In this document: one piece after another, positions 1 to 7,952 of the stretch | Position numbering within the stretch: the first letter of the stretch is position 1 | How the letters are laid out: every line of letters begins with the position of its first letter | Source: Verrucomicrobiia bacterium | Lineage (GTDB): Bacteria; Verrucomicrobiota; Verrucomicrobiia; Verrucomicrobiales; Akkermansiaceae | DNA: 16,283 bases | NCBI GenBank assembly: GCA_947460915.1 | Contig: CANHKJ010000040.1 | Span: forward strand, 1 to 16,283 | Reading direction: 5' to 3' | The notes under the pieces: model-generated | The model's input: the letters and a program-made list of their open reading frames with translations, nothing else | Database searches by the model: none | What the model was told of the DNA's origin: nothing | Made by a program: the position numbers and the translations under genes

Positions 1-3
1 CAA

Positions 4-579
4 ATGCATCTTTCCAAAAAAGCTGAATACGCGTTGCGCGCTGTGATCAATCTGGGCATTGCTGCTCAGATGGGACGTAGTGCTTTGCCTGGAGCAGAAT
101 TGGCAGAGGCCAATCGCTTGCCATTGAAATTTGTCGAGCGCATCCTGCAGGAATTGCGCGATGAAGGTCTCGTCGAGACCCATCGTGGCAAGTTCGGTGG
201 ATACTCGCTGACAGAGAAGGGGACTTCCATCAAAGTGGGCGACATCGTGCGCAAAATGGATGGCCGGCTTGCGCCGATCTGTTGTGCCAGTGAGTTTGCC
301 TACCAAAAATGCAGTTGCCCTGACGAAGAACATTGTGGCTTGCGCATGTTGATGATCGATGTGCGCAATGCGATCGCGAACATTTTGGATCGTTACACCC
401 TGGCGCAAGTTGTCGAGGTGACCATGCGCAAGATGCGGCGTGATGGCGTAGTGCCCCCGTTTGCTACACCAGAAGAAGATGCCTCTCCTGACAAAGGAAG
501 CAAACTCAAGGCGGACCCTGCTGATGGCTTCCTTGCCGGATTGACCCAGATCAGCGATACCAAAACTCGCAAAAAATAA
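4..579 (+). CDS. Rrf2-family transcriptional regulator with five-cysteine cluster
   Basis: A 191-aa protein that starts with the canonical Rrf2 N-terminus (MHLSKKAEYALRA) and has a winged helix over residues 1-85, including the typical RGKFGGYSL wing around 61-69. A cysteine cluster follows: C93, C94, C103, C105 and C111. Rrf2 proteins such as IscR, NsrR and CymR are dimeric repressors or activators that sense Fe-S status, nitric oxide or cysteine supply. IscR uses three cysteines in the equivalent region, so an Fe-S or redox-sensing role is plausible here. The C-terminal 50 residues are charged and look disordered. It sits 99 bp upstream of a sulfate importer on the same strand, so control of sulfur uptake is the natural inference. 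Only three bases precede the ATG in the window, so its promoter is not visible. The start is chosen from the family N-terminus. Confidence 0.93.
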   Translation: MHLSKKAEYALRAVINLGIAAQMGRSALPGAELAEANRLPLKFVERILQELRDEGLVETHRGKFGGYSLTEKGTSIKVGDIVRKMDGRLAPICCASEFAYQKCSCPDEEHCGLRMLMIDVRNAIANILDRYTLAQVVEVTMRKMRRDGVVPPFATPEEDASPDKGSKLKADPADGFLAGLTQISDTKTRKK

Positions 580-678
580 CACGTTTCTCATGTATGCCGA
601 CCTGCAACCACAGGAGGCAAATCAACCATACCTGCTGACATCCACCAGACCACTGGAGAAGGACGCCTAGCAGAATTC

Positions 679-1719
679 ATGAAATACCATACTACTACCA
701 AATCTACACTCCGTTATCTCTCAATCGCTGGCATTGCCGTCTCTCTCTGGCTTGGCTTGTCGGCATGCAAATCCAAATCGACGAGCACAGGTTCCGCAAA
801 TGGCGTGACCTTGCTCAATGTTTCCTATGATCCCACGCGCGAATTTTATGTGGATGTCAATGCCGCATTCGCCAAGCAGTGGAAGGAAAAGTCGGGGCAA
901 GACATCGAAATTAAACAATCACACGGCGGCTCTGGCAAACAGGCGCGTTCGGTGATCGATGGTCTCGAAGCCGATGTCGTTACTCTTGCTCTCGCAGGCG
1001 ACATCGATTCGGTGGCCAAGTCTGGATTGATCCCCGCAGACTGGGCGACGAAGTTGCCGCAAAATAGTTCCCCCTATACCTCGACGATCGTGTTCGTGGT
1101 CCGCAAGGGCAATCCGAAGGCCGTCAAAGACTGGGGCGATCTGGTCAATGAGGGCGTGCAAGTGATCACACCAAATCCGAAAACATCGGGTGGTGCGCGT
1201 TGGAATTACCTTGCTGCTTGGGCATGGGCAGAAAAACAATTTGCGGGCGATCAGGCCAAGGTCAAAGAATACATCGGCAAGTTGTTGAAAAACGTGCCAG
1301 TCTTGGATTCGGGCGCGCGTGCTGCGACGACAACTTTCGCACAGCGTGAAATCGGTGATGTGTTTCTCTCTTGGGAAAACGAAGCGTATTTGATCGAGAA
1401 GGAATTCCCTGGCAAAACGGAAATCGTTTATCCTTCGCTGAGCATCCTTGCAGAGCCGCCAGTGGCAGTTGTGGAAGCGAACACCGCGAAACATGGCACG
1501 CAAGAAGTGGCCAAAGCGTATCTGGAATTTCTCTACACGGAAGAAGCACAAAAGCTTGCCGATAAGCATTTCTATCGTCCGCGCAATGCTGCTGTGGCGA
1601 GCAAATTGCCTGCCATCGAGCCTGTGACCGTCGATCAGCATTTCGGTGGTTGGCCCACGGCGCAAAAGACCCACTTCGATGACGGCGGCAGCTTCGATCA
1701 ACTCTACGGTGTGAAATAA
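679..1719 (+). CDS. sbp: Sulfate/thiosulfate ABC transporter substrate-binding lipoprotein
   Basis: A 346-aa periplasmic binding protein that captures sulfate (possibly thiosulfate) for the CysTWA importer encoded next. A hydrophobic signal segment at residues 13-29 ends in the lipobox LSAC with Cys30, predicting a lipid-anchored protein rather than the soluble Sbp/CysP of enterobacteria. Two family signatures are visible: the QSHGGSGKQARSV region near residue 80 and NPKTSGGAR at 166-174. Length fits the family (about 330-350 aa). The gene leads a run with cysT, cysW and cysA spaced 27, 12 and 14 bp apart, so it is very likely one operon. No good Shine-Dalgarno lies at normal distance from the ATG; GGAGAAGGA lies 15-24 nt upstream. 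The name cysP would be equally defensible, since sulfate and thiosulfate binders cannot be separated by eye. Confidence 0.93.
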   Translation: MKYHTTTKSTLRYLSIAGIAVSLWLGLSACKSKSTSTGSANGVTLLNVSYDPTREFYVDVNAAFAKQWKEKSGQDIEIKQSHGGSGKQARSVIDGLEADVVTLALAGDIDSVAKSGLIPADWATKLPQNSSPYTSTIVFVVRKGNPKAVKDWGDLVNEGVQVITPNPKTSGGARWNYLAAWAWAEKQFAGDQAKVKEYIGKLLKNVPVLDSGARAATTTFAQREIGDVFLSWENEAYLIEKEFPGKTEIVYPSLSILAEPPVAVVEANTAKHGTQEVAKAYLEFLYTEEAQKLADKHFYRPRNAAVASKLPAIEPVTVDQHFGGWPTAQKTHFDDGGSFDQLYGVK

Positions 1720-1746
1720 TTCCGCTTTCATTCTGACTTCACCATC

Positions 1747-2565
1747 ATGTCAAAACGTCGCGTCATTCCCGGATTCGGATTATCATTAGGCTTTAGCTTG
1801 GTGTATCTGAGCTTGATCATTCTCATTCCCCTGAGTGCTTTGTTTCTCAAGGCCGCAGGACTGGGATGGCGCGAGTGGTGGAACTTGTTGACCAGTGAGC
1901 GCGTGTTCGCGGCGGCGAAGTTGACCTTTGGTGCCAGTGCTTGCGCCGCTGCAACGAGCACGGTGCTGGGTCTGCTCGTGACATGGGTGCTAGTGCGCTA
2001 TCGCTTCACCGGGCGGCGCTTGTTGGATGCGATGATCGACTTACCCTTTGCGTTGCCTACGGCTGTCGCGGGCATTACCTTGACGGCGATTTATGCGCCG
2101 AATGGCTGGCTGGGTGAACCCTTAGCCAAGATGGGAATCAAGGCCGCTTACAATTCGATAGGAGTGTACATCGCTCTCACTTTTATCGGGTTTCCGTTTG
2201 TTGTTCGCACTCTGCAACCGGTGCTGGAGGATTTTACCAAAGATACCGAAGAAGCAGCTGCTACTCTCGGCGCGGGGCGTTGGGTGACCTTTTGGCGAGT
2301 GATTTTTCCGATGATGGTTCCCGCTTTGATCACTGGTTTCACGCTTGCGTTTGCTCGTGCGATTGGGGAATACGGTTCGGTGATTTTCATCTCTGGCAAC
2401 CTGCCGATGAAGACGGAAATTTTGCCACTTCTGATCGTTTCGCAGTTGGAGCAATACAATGTTCCCGCAGCAGCGGTGATTGCATCGGCGATGTTGATCG
2501 TCTCATTCACTCTGCTTTTCCTCATTAATCTTTTACAGCGCTGGCTCGACTGGCACAAAAAATAA
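1747..2565 (+). CDS. cysT: Sulfate ABC transporter permease CysT (CysU)
   Basis: A 272-aa inner-membrane permease. Six hydrophobic segments are visible at about residues 10-35, 59-83, 98-117, 138-157, 189-216 and 240-263. The cytoplasmic EAA loop that docks onto the ATPase begins at E168-E169-A170-A171 and continues through the conserved glycine to FWRVIFP. The motif ARAIGEYGSVIFISGN after the loop is diagnostic of the CysT subfamily. It forms a heterodimeric channel with the CysW product encoded 12 bp downstream. The start ATG lies 27 bp after the sbp stop with no Shine-Dalgarno sequence, so translation may be coupled or leader-independent of SD. It looks complete and intact. Confidence 0.94.
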   Translation: MSKRRVIPGFGLSLGFSLVYLSLIILIPLSALFLKAAGLGWREWWNLLTSERVFAAAKLTFGASACAAATSTVLGLLVTWVLVRYRFTGRRLLDAMIDLPFALPTAVAGITLTAIYAPNGWLGEPLAKMGIKAAYNSIGVYIALTFIGFPFVVRTLQPVLEDFTKDTEEAAATLGAGRWVTFWRVIFPMMVPALITGFTLAFARAIGEYGSVIFISGNLPMKTEILPLLIVSQLEQYNVPAAAVIASAMLIVSFTLLFLINLLQRWLDWHKK

Positions 2566-2577
2566 TCACCCTTTGTT

Positions 2578-3414
2578 ATGGCCTATCAAGACGTTACGAA
2601 CGAATCCAAACCGGTGCGCTATCTATTGATTGCCGCTACCTTTGGCGTTCTCGCGCTATTTTTATTCTTGCCGCTTGCTGCAGTATTCATCGAAGCCTTG
2701 CGCAAAGGCTGGGAAATCTTTTTCGCGTCGCTGCGCGATGAGGCGGCATTATCTGCGGTGAAGCTCACATTGCTGGCTGCTGCGGTGTCGGTGCCACTGA
2801 ATACTTTGTTCGGAGTGGCAGCCGCATGGCTGGTCACAAAGTTCCGTTTCAAAGGTCGTGCCTTTTTGATGTCATTGATCGATTTGCCCTTCGCAGTTTC
2901 TCCTGTGATCGCGGGTTTGGTGTGGGTTCTGTTGTTCAGCTCTCATGGCTGGTTTGGTGATTTTTTGCAACGACATGACATCAAGATTATCTTCGCTTTG
3001 CCAGGGATCATCATTGCTACGGTATTCATCACGTTTCCCTTTGTGGCGCGCGAGTTGATTCCTCTCATGGAATCGCAAGGTGCGGATCAAGAAGAAGCAG
3101 CGGTGACTTTGGGGGCGAGCGGTTGGAGCATTTTTTGGCGTGTCACGTTGCCGAACATCAAGTGGGGTTTGCTCTACGGAGTGCTGCTGTGCAATGCCCG
3201 CGCGATGGGGGAATTCGGTGCGGTTTCGGTCGTCTCTGGTCACATTCGCGGTGAGACGAATACGTTACCATTGCACATCGAGGTCCTCTACAACGAATAC
3301 CAATTCAGTGCCGCGTTTGCCTGCGCCACCTTGCTGGCCTTGCTCGCGATCCTCACCTTGGGAATCAAATCTCTTATCGAACATTTTTCCGGTCAATCCA
3401 GTCACGGTCACTAA
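2578..3414 (+). CDS. cysW: Sulfate ABC transporter permease CysW
   Basis: A 278-aa inner-membrane permease, partner of CysT. Hydrophobic segments lie at about residues 14-39, 62-85, 104-120, 137-160, 197-220 and 242-265. The EAA loop starts at E172-E173-A174-A175 and runs to FWRVTLP. The subfamily marker GHIRGETNTLPLHIEVLYNE (around 221-240) separates it from CysT. It shares the general plan and the DLPFA segment with CysT, as expected for paralogous permeases. It lies between cysT (12-bp gap) and cysA (14-bp gap) with no Shine-Dalgarno before the ATG. No truncation or missing motif is seen. Confidence 0.94.
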   Translation: MAYQDVTNESKPVRYLLIAATFGVLALFLFLPLAAVFIEALRKGWEIFFASLRDEAALSAVKLTLLAAAVSVPLNTLFGVAAAWLVTKFRFKGRAFLMSLIDLPFAVSPVIAGLVWVLLFSSHGWFGDFLQRHDIKIIFALPGIIIATVFITFPFVARELIPLMESQGADQEEAAVTLGASGWSIFWRVTLPNIKWGLLYGVLLCNARAMGEFGAVSVVSGHIRGETNTLPLHIEVLYNEYQFSAAFACATLLALLAILTLGIKSLIEHFSGQSSHGH

Positions 3415-3428
3415 CACTTTTTTATTCT

Positions 3429-4421
3429 ATGTCCATTTCCATTCATTCCATCAGCAAAACCTTTGGTTCCTACAAAGCATTGGAGGACGTTTCGTTAGAA
3501 GTGCCTAACGGTTCATTGACCGCCTTACTCGGGCCATCTGGTTCGGGAAAAACGACCTTGTTGCGCATTGTTGCGGGACTTGAATTCGCCGATGATGGGC
3601 CAGGCAAAATTTTGTTTCATGGCGAAAATGTCGTCGATGTTCCCGCAGGCAAACGTCATGTCGGTTTTGTTTTTCAGCACTATGCCTTGTTCAAGCACAT
3701 GACCGTGGCGGAAAACATTGCCTTTGGATTATCGGTGCTGCCGCGACGCGAACGACCAAATGCAGAAGAAATTACCCATCGCGTGCACGAGCTGTTAGGT
3801 TTGGTCAAATTGGATGGCCTCGACAAACGCCGACCGCATGAGCTCTCAGGCGGCCAGCGGCAACGAGTCGCATTGGCACGTGCCTTGGCGATCAAGCCCA
3901 AGGTATTGTTGCTCGATGAGCCCTTTGGCGCGCTCGATGCCCAGGTGCGCAAGGATTTGCGACGCTGGTTGCGCTCGTTCCATGACGAGATTGGATTGAC
4001 GACCTTGTTTGTCACGCACGATCAAGAAGAAGCGTTAGAGTTAGCAGATCAGGTTGTGGTGATGCGCAATGCGCGCATCGAGCAAGTGGGATCACCACAG
4101 GAAATCTTTGATCGACCGCGTACGCCTTTTGTATACGAATTTCTTGGCAATGTGAACAAATTGCAGCAGCCTAGTGGCAAGGTGCAATACATTCGCCCCC
4201 ATGAAATCGAAGTGAAATTCGCTGCCGAATTTGATCCAAGAGAAGATCGCTTGGCCGTGGTGCAGCATCTTTTTTCAGCTGGTCCCATCGCCGCGCTATC
4301 GGTGAGGCTCGATGACGGACAATTTCTCGAAGTCGAAATCTCGCGCAAACAGCTCGACGAGCTCGCGCTCAGTGAAGGCGACCAACTCGCCTTGCACTTC
4401 GCTGCCGACCTTGTACCTTAA
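3429..4421 (+). CDS. cysA: Sulfate/thiosulfate ABC transporter ATP-binding protein CysA
   Basis: A 330-aa ATPase that powers sulfate import. The nucleotide-binding domain has the Walker A motif GPSGSGKT (35-42), Q-loop Q83, ABC signature LSGGQ (139-143), Walker B LLLDEP (160-165), D-loop ALD (168-170) and switch histidine H197. A C-terminal regulatory region with a short TOBE-like barrel follows (about 235-330, including YIRPHEIEV). The length is at the short end of the CysA range but all catalytic motifs are present. It is the last gene of the sbp-cysT-cysW-cysA run, and a strong hairpin follows 49 bp after its stop codon. A general sugar or phosphate importer ATPase is ruled out by the CysT/CysW neighbours. 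Confidence 0.94.
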   Translation: MSISIHSISKTFGSYKALEDVSLEVPNGSLTALLGPSGSGKTTLLRIVAGLEFADDGPGKILFHGENVVDVPAGKRHVGFVFQHYALFKHMTVAENIAFGLSVLPRRERPNAEEITHRVHELLGLVKLDGLDKRRPHELSGGQRQRVALARALAIKPKVLLLDEPFGALDAQVRKDLRRWLRSFHDEIGLTTLFVTHDQEEALELADQVVVMRNARIEQVGSPQEIFDRPRTPFVYEFLGNVNKLQQPSGKVQYIRPHEIEVKFAAEFDPREDRLAVVQHLFSAGPIAALSVRLDDGQFLEVEISRKQLDELALSEGDQLALHFAADLVP

Positions 4422-4470
4422 GGCACAAGAGACCTTTCGGAACTCAGTTGTATAAGGTGCTACTTCTGCG

Positions 4471-4494
4471 AGCGCCAAGCGCCTGCTTGGCGCT
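4471..4494 (+). terminator. Hairpin downstream of cysA, candidate terminator
   Basis: A perfect 10-bp inverted repeat, AGCGCCAAGC and GCTTGGCGCT, encloses the 4-base loop GCCT. It starts 49 bp after the cysA stop. The following TCATCTTTCG is only moderately T-rich, so it may be a weak intrinsic terminator or a 3'-end-stabilising hairpin. Its position at the end of the sulfate operon supports a transcription-end role. Confidence 0.6.
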
Positions 4495-4647
4495 TCATCT
4501 TTCGAGCAAATCGGAGATTGGTTGGGCATTTTTTCATAATAGAAATGCTCAAACCCGCAAGGCAAGAGCCTTCAATGCCTTTCGGTGACTGTTTGATTGG
4601 CGAGCGTATAGCGTACAGTCTGAGCTGAGATACGTTTGAATCATAAT

Positions 4648-4679
4648 TTGATAGCCGCAGTGTTCTTCTTGTGTATAAT
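4648..4679 (+). promoter_or_regulatory. Candidate sigma70-type promoter for the restriction gene
   Basis: A perfect TATAAT (4674-4679) is preceded by TTGATA (4648-4653), which differs from consensus TTGACA at one position. The spacer is 20 bp, longer than the ideal 17. Transcription would start near 4686 and give a leader of about 35 nt to the ATG at 4721. That geometry also supports the ATG over the upstream in-frame TTG at 4703. Confidence 0.45.
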
Positions 4680-4720
4680 CACTTGCGTCTAACAAACGAT
4701 ATTTGTTTTTTGCTATTTTT

Positions 4721-7700
4721 ATGTCGAATCCCTTTTTTGAACACCCGATTCTGAATTCTCCTTACGAATGCCCGATGCGGCATTGGGAACTCGATGATTC
4801 TGGTCAGCCGACTCAGCGAATCATCGAGTCTCGTCGTGGTGCCAAGTTTGTAACGCCCATCCCCAAGCCCAAAAAACGCAAGGGCATGGCAGAGCAATCG
4901 GAAATGACTCTGAATGAGGGGTTAGGTTTATCAACAACCGATCAGAACTACGACCTTACTTCTCGTATCAACGAAGTTCGTGGTTATGTGGAAACATGGC
5001 GGAATTTACAGCCGAGCCAGTGGCAGGTCACGCCAGAGACAGCTCGGTTACTCCAGCATTGGCGTCATCATCAGTTTAGTGGAGTTAGGCCCTTTTTCTG
5101 TCAGGTTGAGGCTGTGGAGACTGCTATCTGGCTCACTGAAGTAGCCCCCAAGTTCCCTGCGGGCAAACGCATTCTCGAACACTTAGCCAATGCGACTAAC
5201 GAAGCAAACCCCGGGCTGATGCGCCTTTGTTTGAAACTTGCAACTGGTGCAGGCAAGACGACTGTGATGGCGATGATCATCGCTTGGCAGACGGTCAATG
5301 CTGCTCGCAGCCCTGGTAGCAAGACCTTCACCAGAGGCTTTCTCATCGTAGCTCCAGGCCTCACGATCAAGGATCGGCTCCAGGTGCTCCAGCCAAACGA
5401 CCCGAATAGTTACTACAAAGATCGCGAGTTGGTTCCTCATGACATGCTGGAAGATATACGCAAAGCCAAGATCGTCATCACCAATTACCACGCGTTCAAG
5501 CTCCGTGAACGCATCGAAATTTCCAAAGGTGGCCGCCAACTTCTCAAAGGACGCACGGGGGAGGACATTCAGACACTAGAGACTGAAGGTCAGATGATTC
5601 AACGAGTCATGCCCGACCTCATGGGACTGAAAAACATCCTCGTCCTCAATGACGAAGCCCATCACTGCTATCGAGAAAAAGCAGGGCAAAAGGCCGAAGA
5701 TGAATCCGATCTCAAAGGCGACGAGAAAAAAGAAGCAGAGAAAAACAAAGAAGCAGCTCGCCTCTGGATTTCCGGCCTAGAGGCCGTGGAACGCAAGCTC
5801 GGCATCTCTCGTGTGATGGATCTGTCTGCGACGCCGTTTTTTCTCAGTGGCTCCGGCTATGTCGAAGGCACGCTCTTTCCTTGGACCATGAGTGACTTCT
5901 CTCTGATGGATGCCATCGAGTGTGGTATCGTAAAGCTCCCCCGAGTTCCCGTGGCTCAAAATATTCCCGGTGAAGAGATGCCAGTATTCCGTGAACTTTG
6001 GAAACACATCGGCAGCAAAATGCCCAAGAAAGGGCGGGGGAGCGCTGAGGGCCTTGATCCACTCAAGCTTCCCACCTTGCTCAAAACGGCACTCGAAGCG
6101 CTCTACGGCCACTACGAAAAAACCTATAAGCTTTGGGAAGATGCCGGCATCAGCGTCCCGCCCTGCTTCATCGTCGTTTGCAACAATACCTCCACCTCGA
6201 AGCTCGTTTACGATTACATCTCTGGTTTCCAACGCAAAAACGAAGATGGAAGCTCCGATTTAGTGAACGGCCGATTAGCACTTTTCCGCAACTACGACGA
6301 GACCACAGGAAATCCTTTGCCGCGACCAAATACGCTTCTTATTGATAGTGAGCAGCTCGAATCCGGCGAAGCATTTGATGATGGATTCCGCGCCATGGCT
6401 GCTGATGAGATCGAGCGTTTCCGCCGCGATATCATCCAGCGCACTGGGGATGCCCGCGCCGCAGATACCCTCACCGATCAGCAACTCCTCCGCGAAGTCA
6501 TGAACACAGTCGGCAAGCGCGACCAACTCGGTGCCGGGATTCGTTGCGTTGTTTCCGTTTCCATGCTCACTGAGGGCTGGGATGCCAACAATGTCACTCA
6601 CGTACTCGGCGTCCGCGCTTTTGGCACCCAGCTTTTGTGTGAGCAGGTTATCGGTCGTGCGCTACGTCGCCAATCCTACGATCTTAACGAGGAAGGACTG
6701 TTCAATGTCGAATACGCTGATGTTCTCGGCATTCCATTTGATTTCACAGCCAAGCCTGTCATCGCGCCACCGCAGCCGCCCCGCGAGACCGTTCAGGTCA
6801 AGGCCCTGCGCCCCGAACGTGATCATCTGGAAATCCGCTTCCCTCGCGTTGAGGGCTATCGGGTGGAATTGCCCGAGGAACGTCTCGAAGCGCACTACGA
6901 CGATAATTCCATCCTCACACTCACGCCTGCACTGGTCGGTCCCTCGATCACGCAAAACGCTGGCATCATTGGCGAGACGGTGAATCTCAATCTAGAGCAC
7001 CTCGGAGATATGCGTCCCTCCACTTTGCTTTTCAATCTCACGCAGCGCCTCCTTTATACCAAATGGCGCGACCCCGGCGAACCACCACCGCTTCACCTCT
7101 TCGGTCAACTAAAACGTGTAACCAAGCAGTGGCTCGATACTTGCTTAGAATGCAAAGGGAACACCTATCCCGCGTTGCTCATGTATCAGGAACTGGCTGA
7201 CATCGCCTGCGAACGCATCACCTCTGGCATCACCCGTGCCTTCATCGGCGAGCGACCCGTGAAAGCGCTGCTTGATCCTTATAATCCCAACGGGTCCACC
7301 AGCCACGTCCGCTTCAATACCTCGAAAACCGATCGCTGGGATACCCAAGGTCCACCACCAAAAAATCACCTCAACTGGGTCATCCTTGATAGCGACTGGG
7401 AAGCGGAGTTTTGTCGTGTTGCCGAGAGCCACCCTCAGGTTGTTGCTTATGTCAAAAACCACAACCTCGGCTTCGAGGTGCCATACCGCTACGCTTCGGA
7501 AATCCGCAAGTACCGCCCCGATTTCATCGTCTTGGTCGATGACGGCCACGGCCCTGCTGACCTGCTCCATCTCGTCGTCGAGATCAAAGGCTTCCGCGGC
7601 GAGGACGCCAAAGAAAAAGCCTCCACCATGCGCTCCTACTGGGTGCCCGGCGTTAATCACCTGAAAACCCACGGACGCTGGGCTTTCGCCGAGTTTTGCG

Positions 7701-7780
7701 ACGTTTACGAAATCGAGTCCGACTTCGCCGAGAAAGTCGAAAGCCATTTCCAGCAAATGATCGCCGACCTCCCCAAATGA
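4721..7780 (+). CDS. Restriction endonuclease subunit, SF2 helicase with PD-(D/E)xK nuclease (BPTD_3080-like, type III Res-like)
   Basis: A 1019-aa ATP-dependent restriction subunit. The N-terminus (MSNPFFEHPILNSPYECP) matches what I recall of the BPTD_3080 family of restriction endonucleases. SF2 helicase motifs appear in order: Walker A ATGAGKTT (174-181, K179), DEAH box D311-E312-A313-H314, SAT motif S369-A370-T371, the TEGWD motif (617-621) and QVIGRALRR (642-650). A C-terminal nuclease core follows, with E896, P933-D934 and E954-I-K956. It should translocate on DNA and cut it when the cognate methyltransferase has not modified the sites. An in-frame TTG at 4703 adds six residues, but the ATG fits both the family N-terminus and the promoter spacing. 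It is followed by fic and then mod on the same strand. It appears intact. Confidence 0.9.
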   Translation: MSNPFFEHPILNSPYECPMRHWELDDSGQPTQRIIESRRGAKFVTPIPKPKKRKGMAEQSEMTLNEGLGLSTTDQNYDLTSRINEVRGYVETWRNLQPSQWQVTPETARLLQHWRHHQFSGVRPFFCQVEAVETAIWLTEVAPKFPAGKRILEHLANATNEANPGLMRLCLKLATGAGKTTVMAMIIAWQTVNAARSPGSKTFTRGFLIVAPGLTIKDRLQVLQPNDPNSYYKDRELVPHDMLEDIRKAKIVITNYHAFKLRERIEISKGGRQLLKGRTGEDIQTLETEGQMIQRVMPDLMGLKNILVLNDEAHHCYREKAGQKAEDESDLKGDEKKEAEKNKEAARLWISGLEAVERKLGISRVMDLSATPFFLSGSGYVEGTLFPWTMSDFSLMDAIECGIVKLPRVPVAQNIPGEEMPVFRELWKHIGSKMPKKGRGSAEGLDPLKLPTLLKTALEALYGHYEKTYKLWEDAGISVPPCFIVVCNNTSTSKLVYDYISGFQRKNEDGSSDLVNGRLALFRNYDETTGNPLPRPNTLLIDSEQLESGEAFDDGFRAMAADEIERFRRDIIQRTGDARAADTLTDQQLLREVMNTVGKRDQLGAGIRCVVSVSMLTEGWDANNVTHVLGVRAFGTQLLCEQVIGRALRRQSYDLNEEGLFNVEYADVLGIPFDFTAKPVIAPPQPPRETVQVKALRPERDHLEIRFPRVEGYRVELPEERLEAHYDDNSILTLTPALVGPSITQNAGIIGETVNLNLEHLGDMRPSTLLFNLTQRLLYTKWRDPGEPPPLHLFGQLKRVTKQWLDTCLECKGNTYPALLMYQELADIACERITSGITRAFIGERPVKALLDPYNPNGSTSHVRFNTSKTDRWDTQGPPPKNHLNWVILDSDWEAEFCRVAESHPQVVAYVKNHNLGFEVPYRYASEIRKYRPDFIVLVDDGHGPADLLHLVVEIKGFRGEDAKEKASTMRSYWVPGVNHLKTHGRWAFAEFCDVYEIESDFAEKVESHFQQMIADLPK

Positions 7781-7952
7781 AACAAAACTTTACTTTGAAC
7801 TCCTAAAATGAAACAAATCGCCAATTTTCTTTACACGTCTCTTGCGATGTGATTAAAAAAATGAATTATCTTTACATGTCGCAGCCTCAGCGTAAAGTTT
7901 CCGTACCTTTTTTATCACGTCTCGCCATCGCCTGCTCGCTGTAAAATCGCCT
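7781..7952. promoter_or_regulatory. Intergenic control region upstream of fic
   Basis: This 172-bp A/T-rich gap between the restriction gene and fic contains no gene. It holds the CTTTAC sites described separately. No convincing -35/-10 pair was found: TTTACA (7830-7835) has only TTAAAA (7853-7858) at 17 bp. Regulation here is inferred from the repeated sites and from the winged-helix domain of the downstream Fic protein. Confidence 0.35.
7788..7897. repeat. Three CTTTAC direct repeats at 41-bp period plus one inverted copy
   Basis: CTTTAC occurs at 7788-7793, 7829-7834 and 7870-7875, each exactly 41 bp from the next, about four helical turns. The second and third copies extend to TCTTTACACGTC and TCTTTACATGTC. 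An inverted copy, GTAAAG, lies at 7892-7897, and a one-mismatch version (GTAAAA) at 7941-7946. Same-face spacing suggests operator sites for a DNA-binding protein, possibly the winged-helix domain of the Fic protein encoded immediately downstream. No binding protein is proven. Confidence 0.5.

Larger units (their letters stand above)
4422..4720. other. Intergenic region between the sulfate operon and the restriction locus
   Basis: About 300 bp without a supportable gene on either strand. It holds the strong hairpin at 4471-4494, a weaker 8-bp stem with one G-T pair at 4524-4550, a small AAGGC/GCCTT hairpin near 4558-4575 and the candidate promoter at 4648-4679. The second half is more A/T rich than the flanking genes. 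It marks the left edge of the accessory region, but no integrase remnant, tRNA fragment or convincing att-like repeat was found. Confidence 0.6.

Noticed and set aside
645..656. CCAG-ACCA-CTGG inverted repeat as an Rrf2 operator upstream of sbp
   Set aside because: The four-base arms are too short to distinguish from chance, and no promoter elements lie around it.
919..1731. A 270-codon minus-strand ORF opposite sbp
   Set aside because: It is antisense to a clearly real binding-protein gene and its translation is rich in Arg, His and Cys with no domain pattern, typical of a shadow frame.
4524..4550. Hairpin GGGCATTT / AAATGCTC with an 11-base loop as a second terminator
   Set aside because: The stem is weak, with a G-T pair and a large loop, and no T-run follows.
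4703..4720. TTG start adding six residues to the restriction subunit
   Set aside because: The ATG at 4721 gives the family-like N-terminus MSNPFFEHP and a better leader length from the TATAAT box.
7145..7756. A 203-codon minus-strand ORF opposite the nuclease domain of the restriction gene
   Set aside because: It is a mirror of the coding strand that carries the PD-(D/E)xK motif, with no domain of its own.
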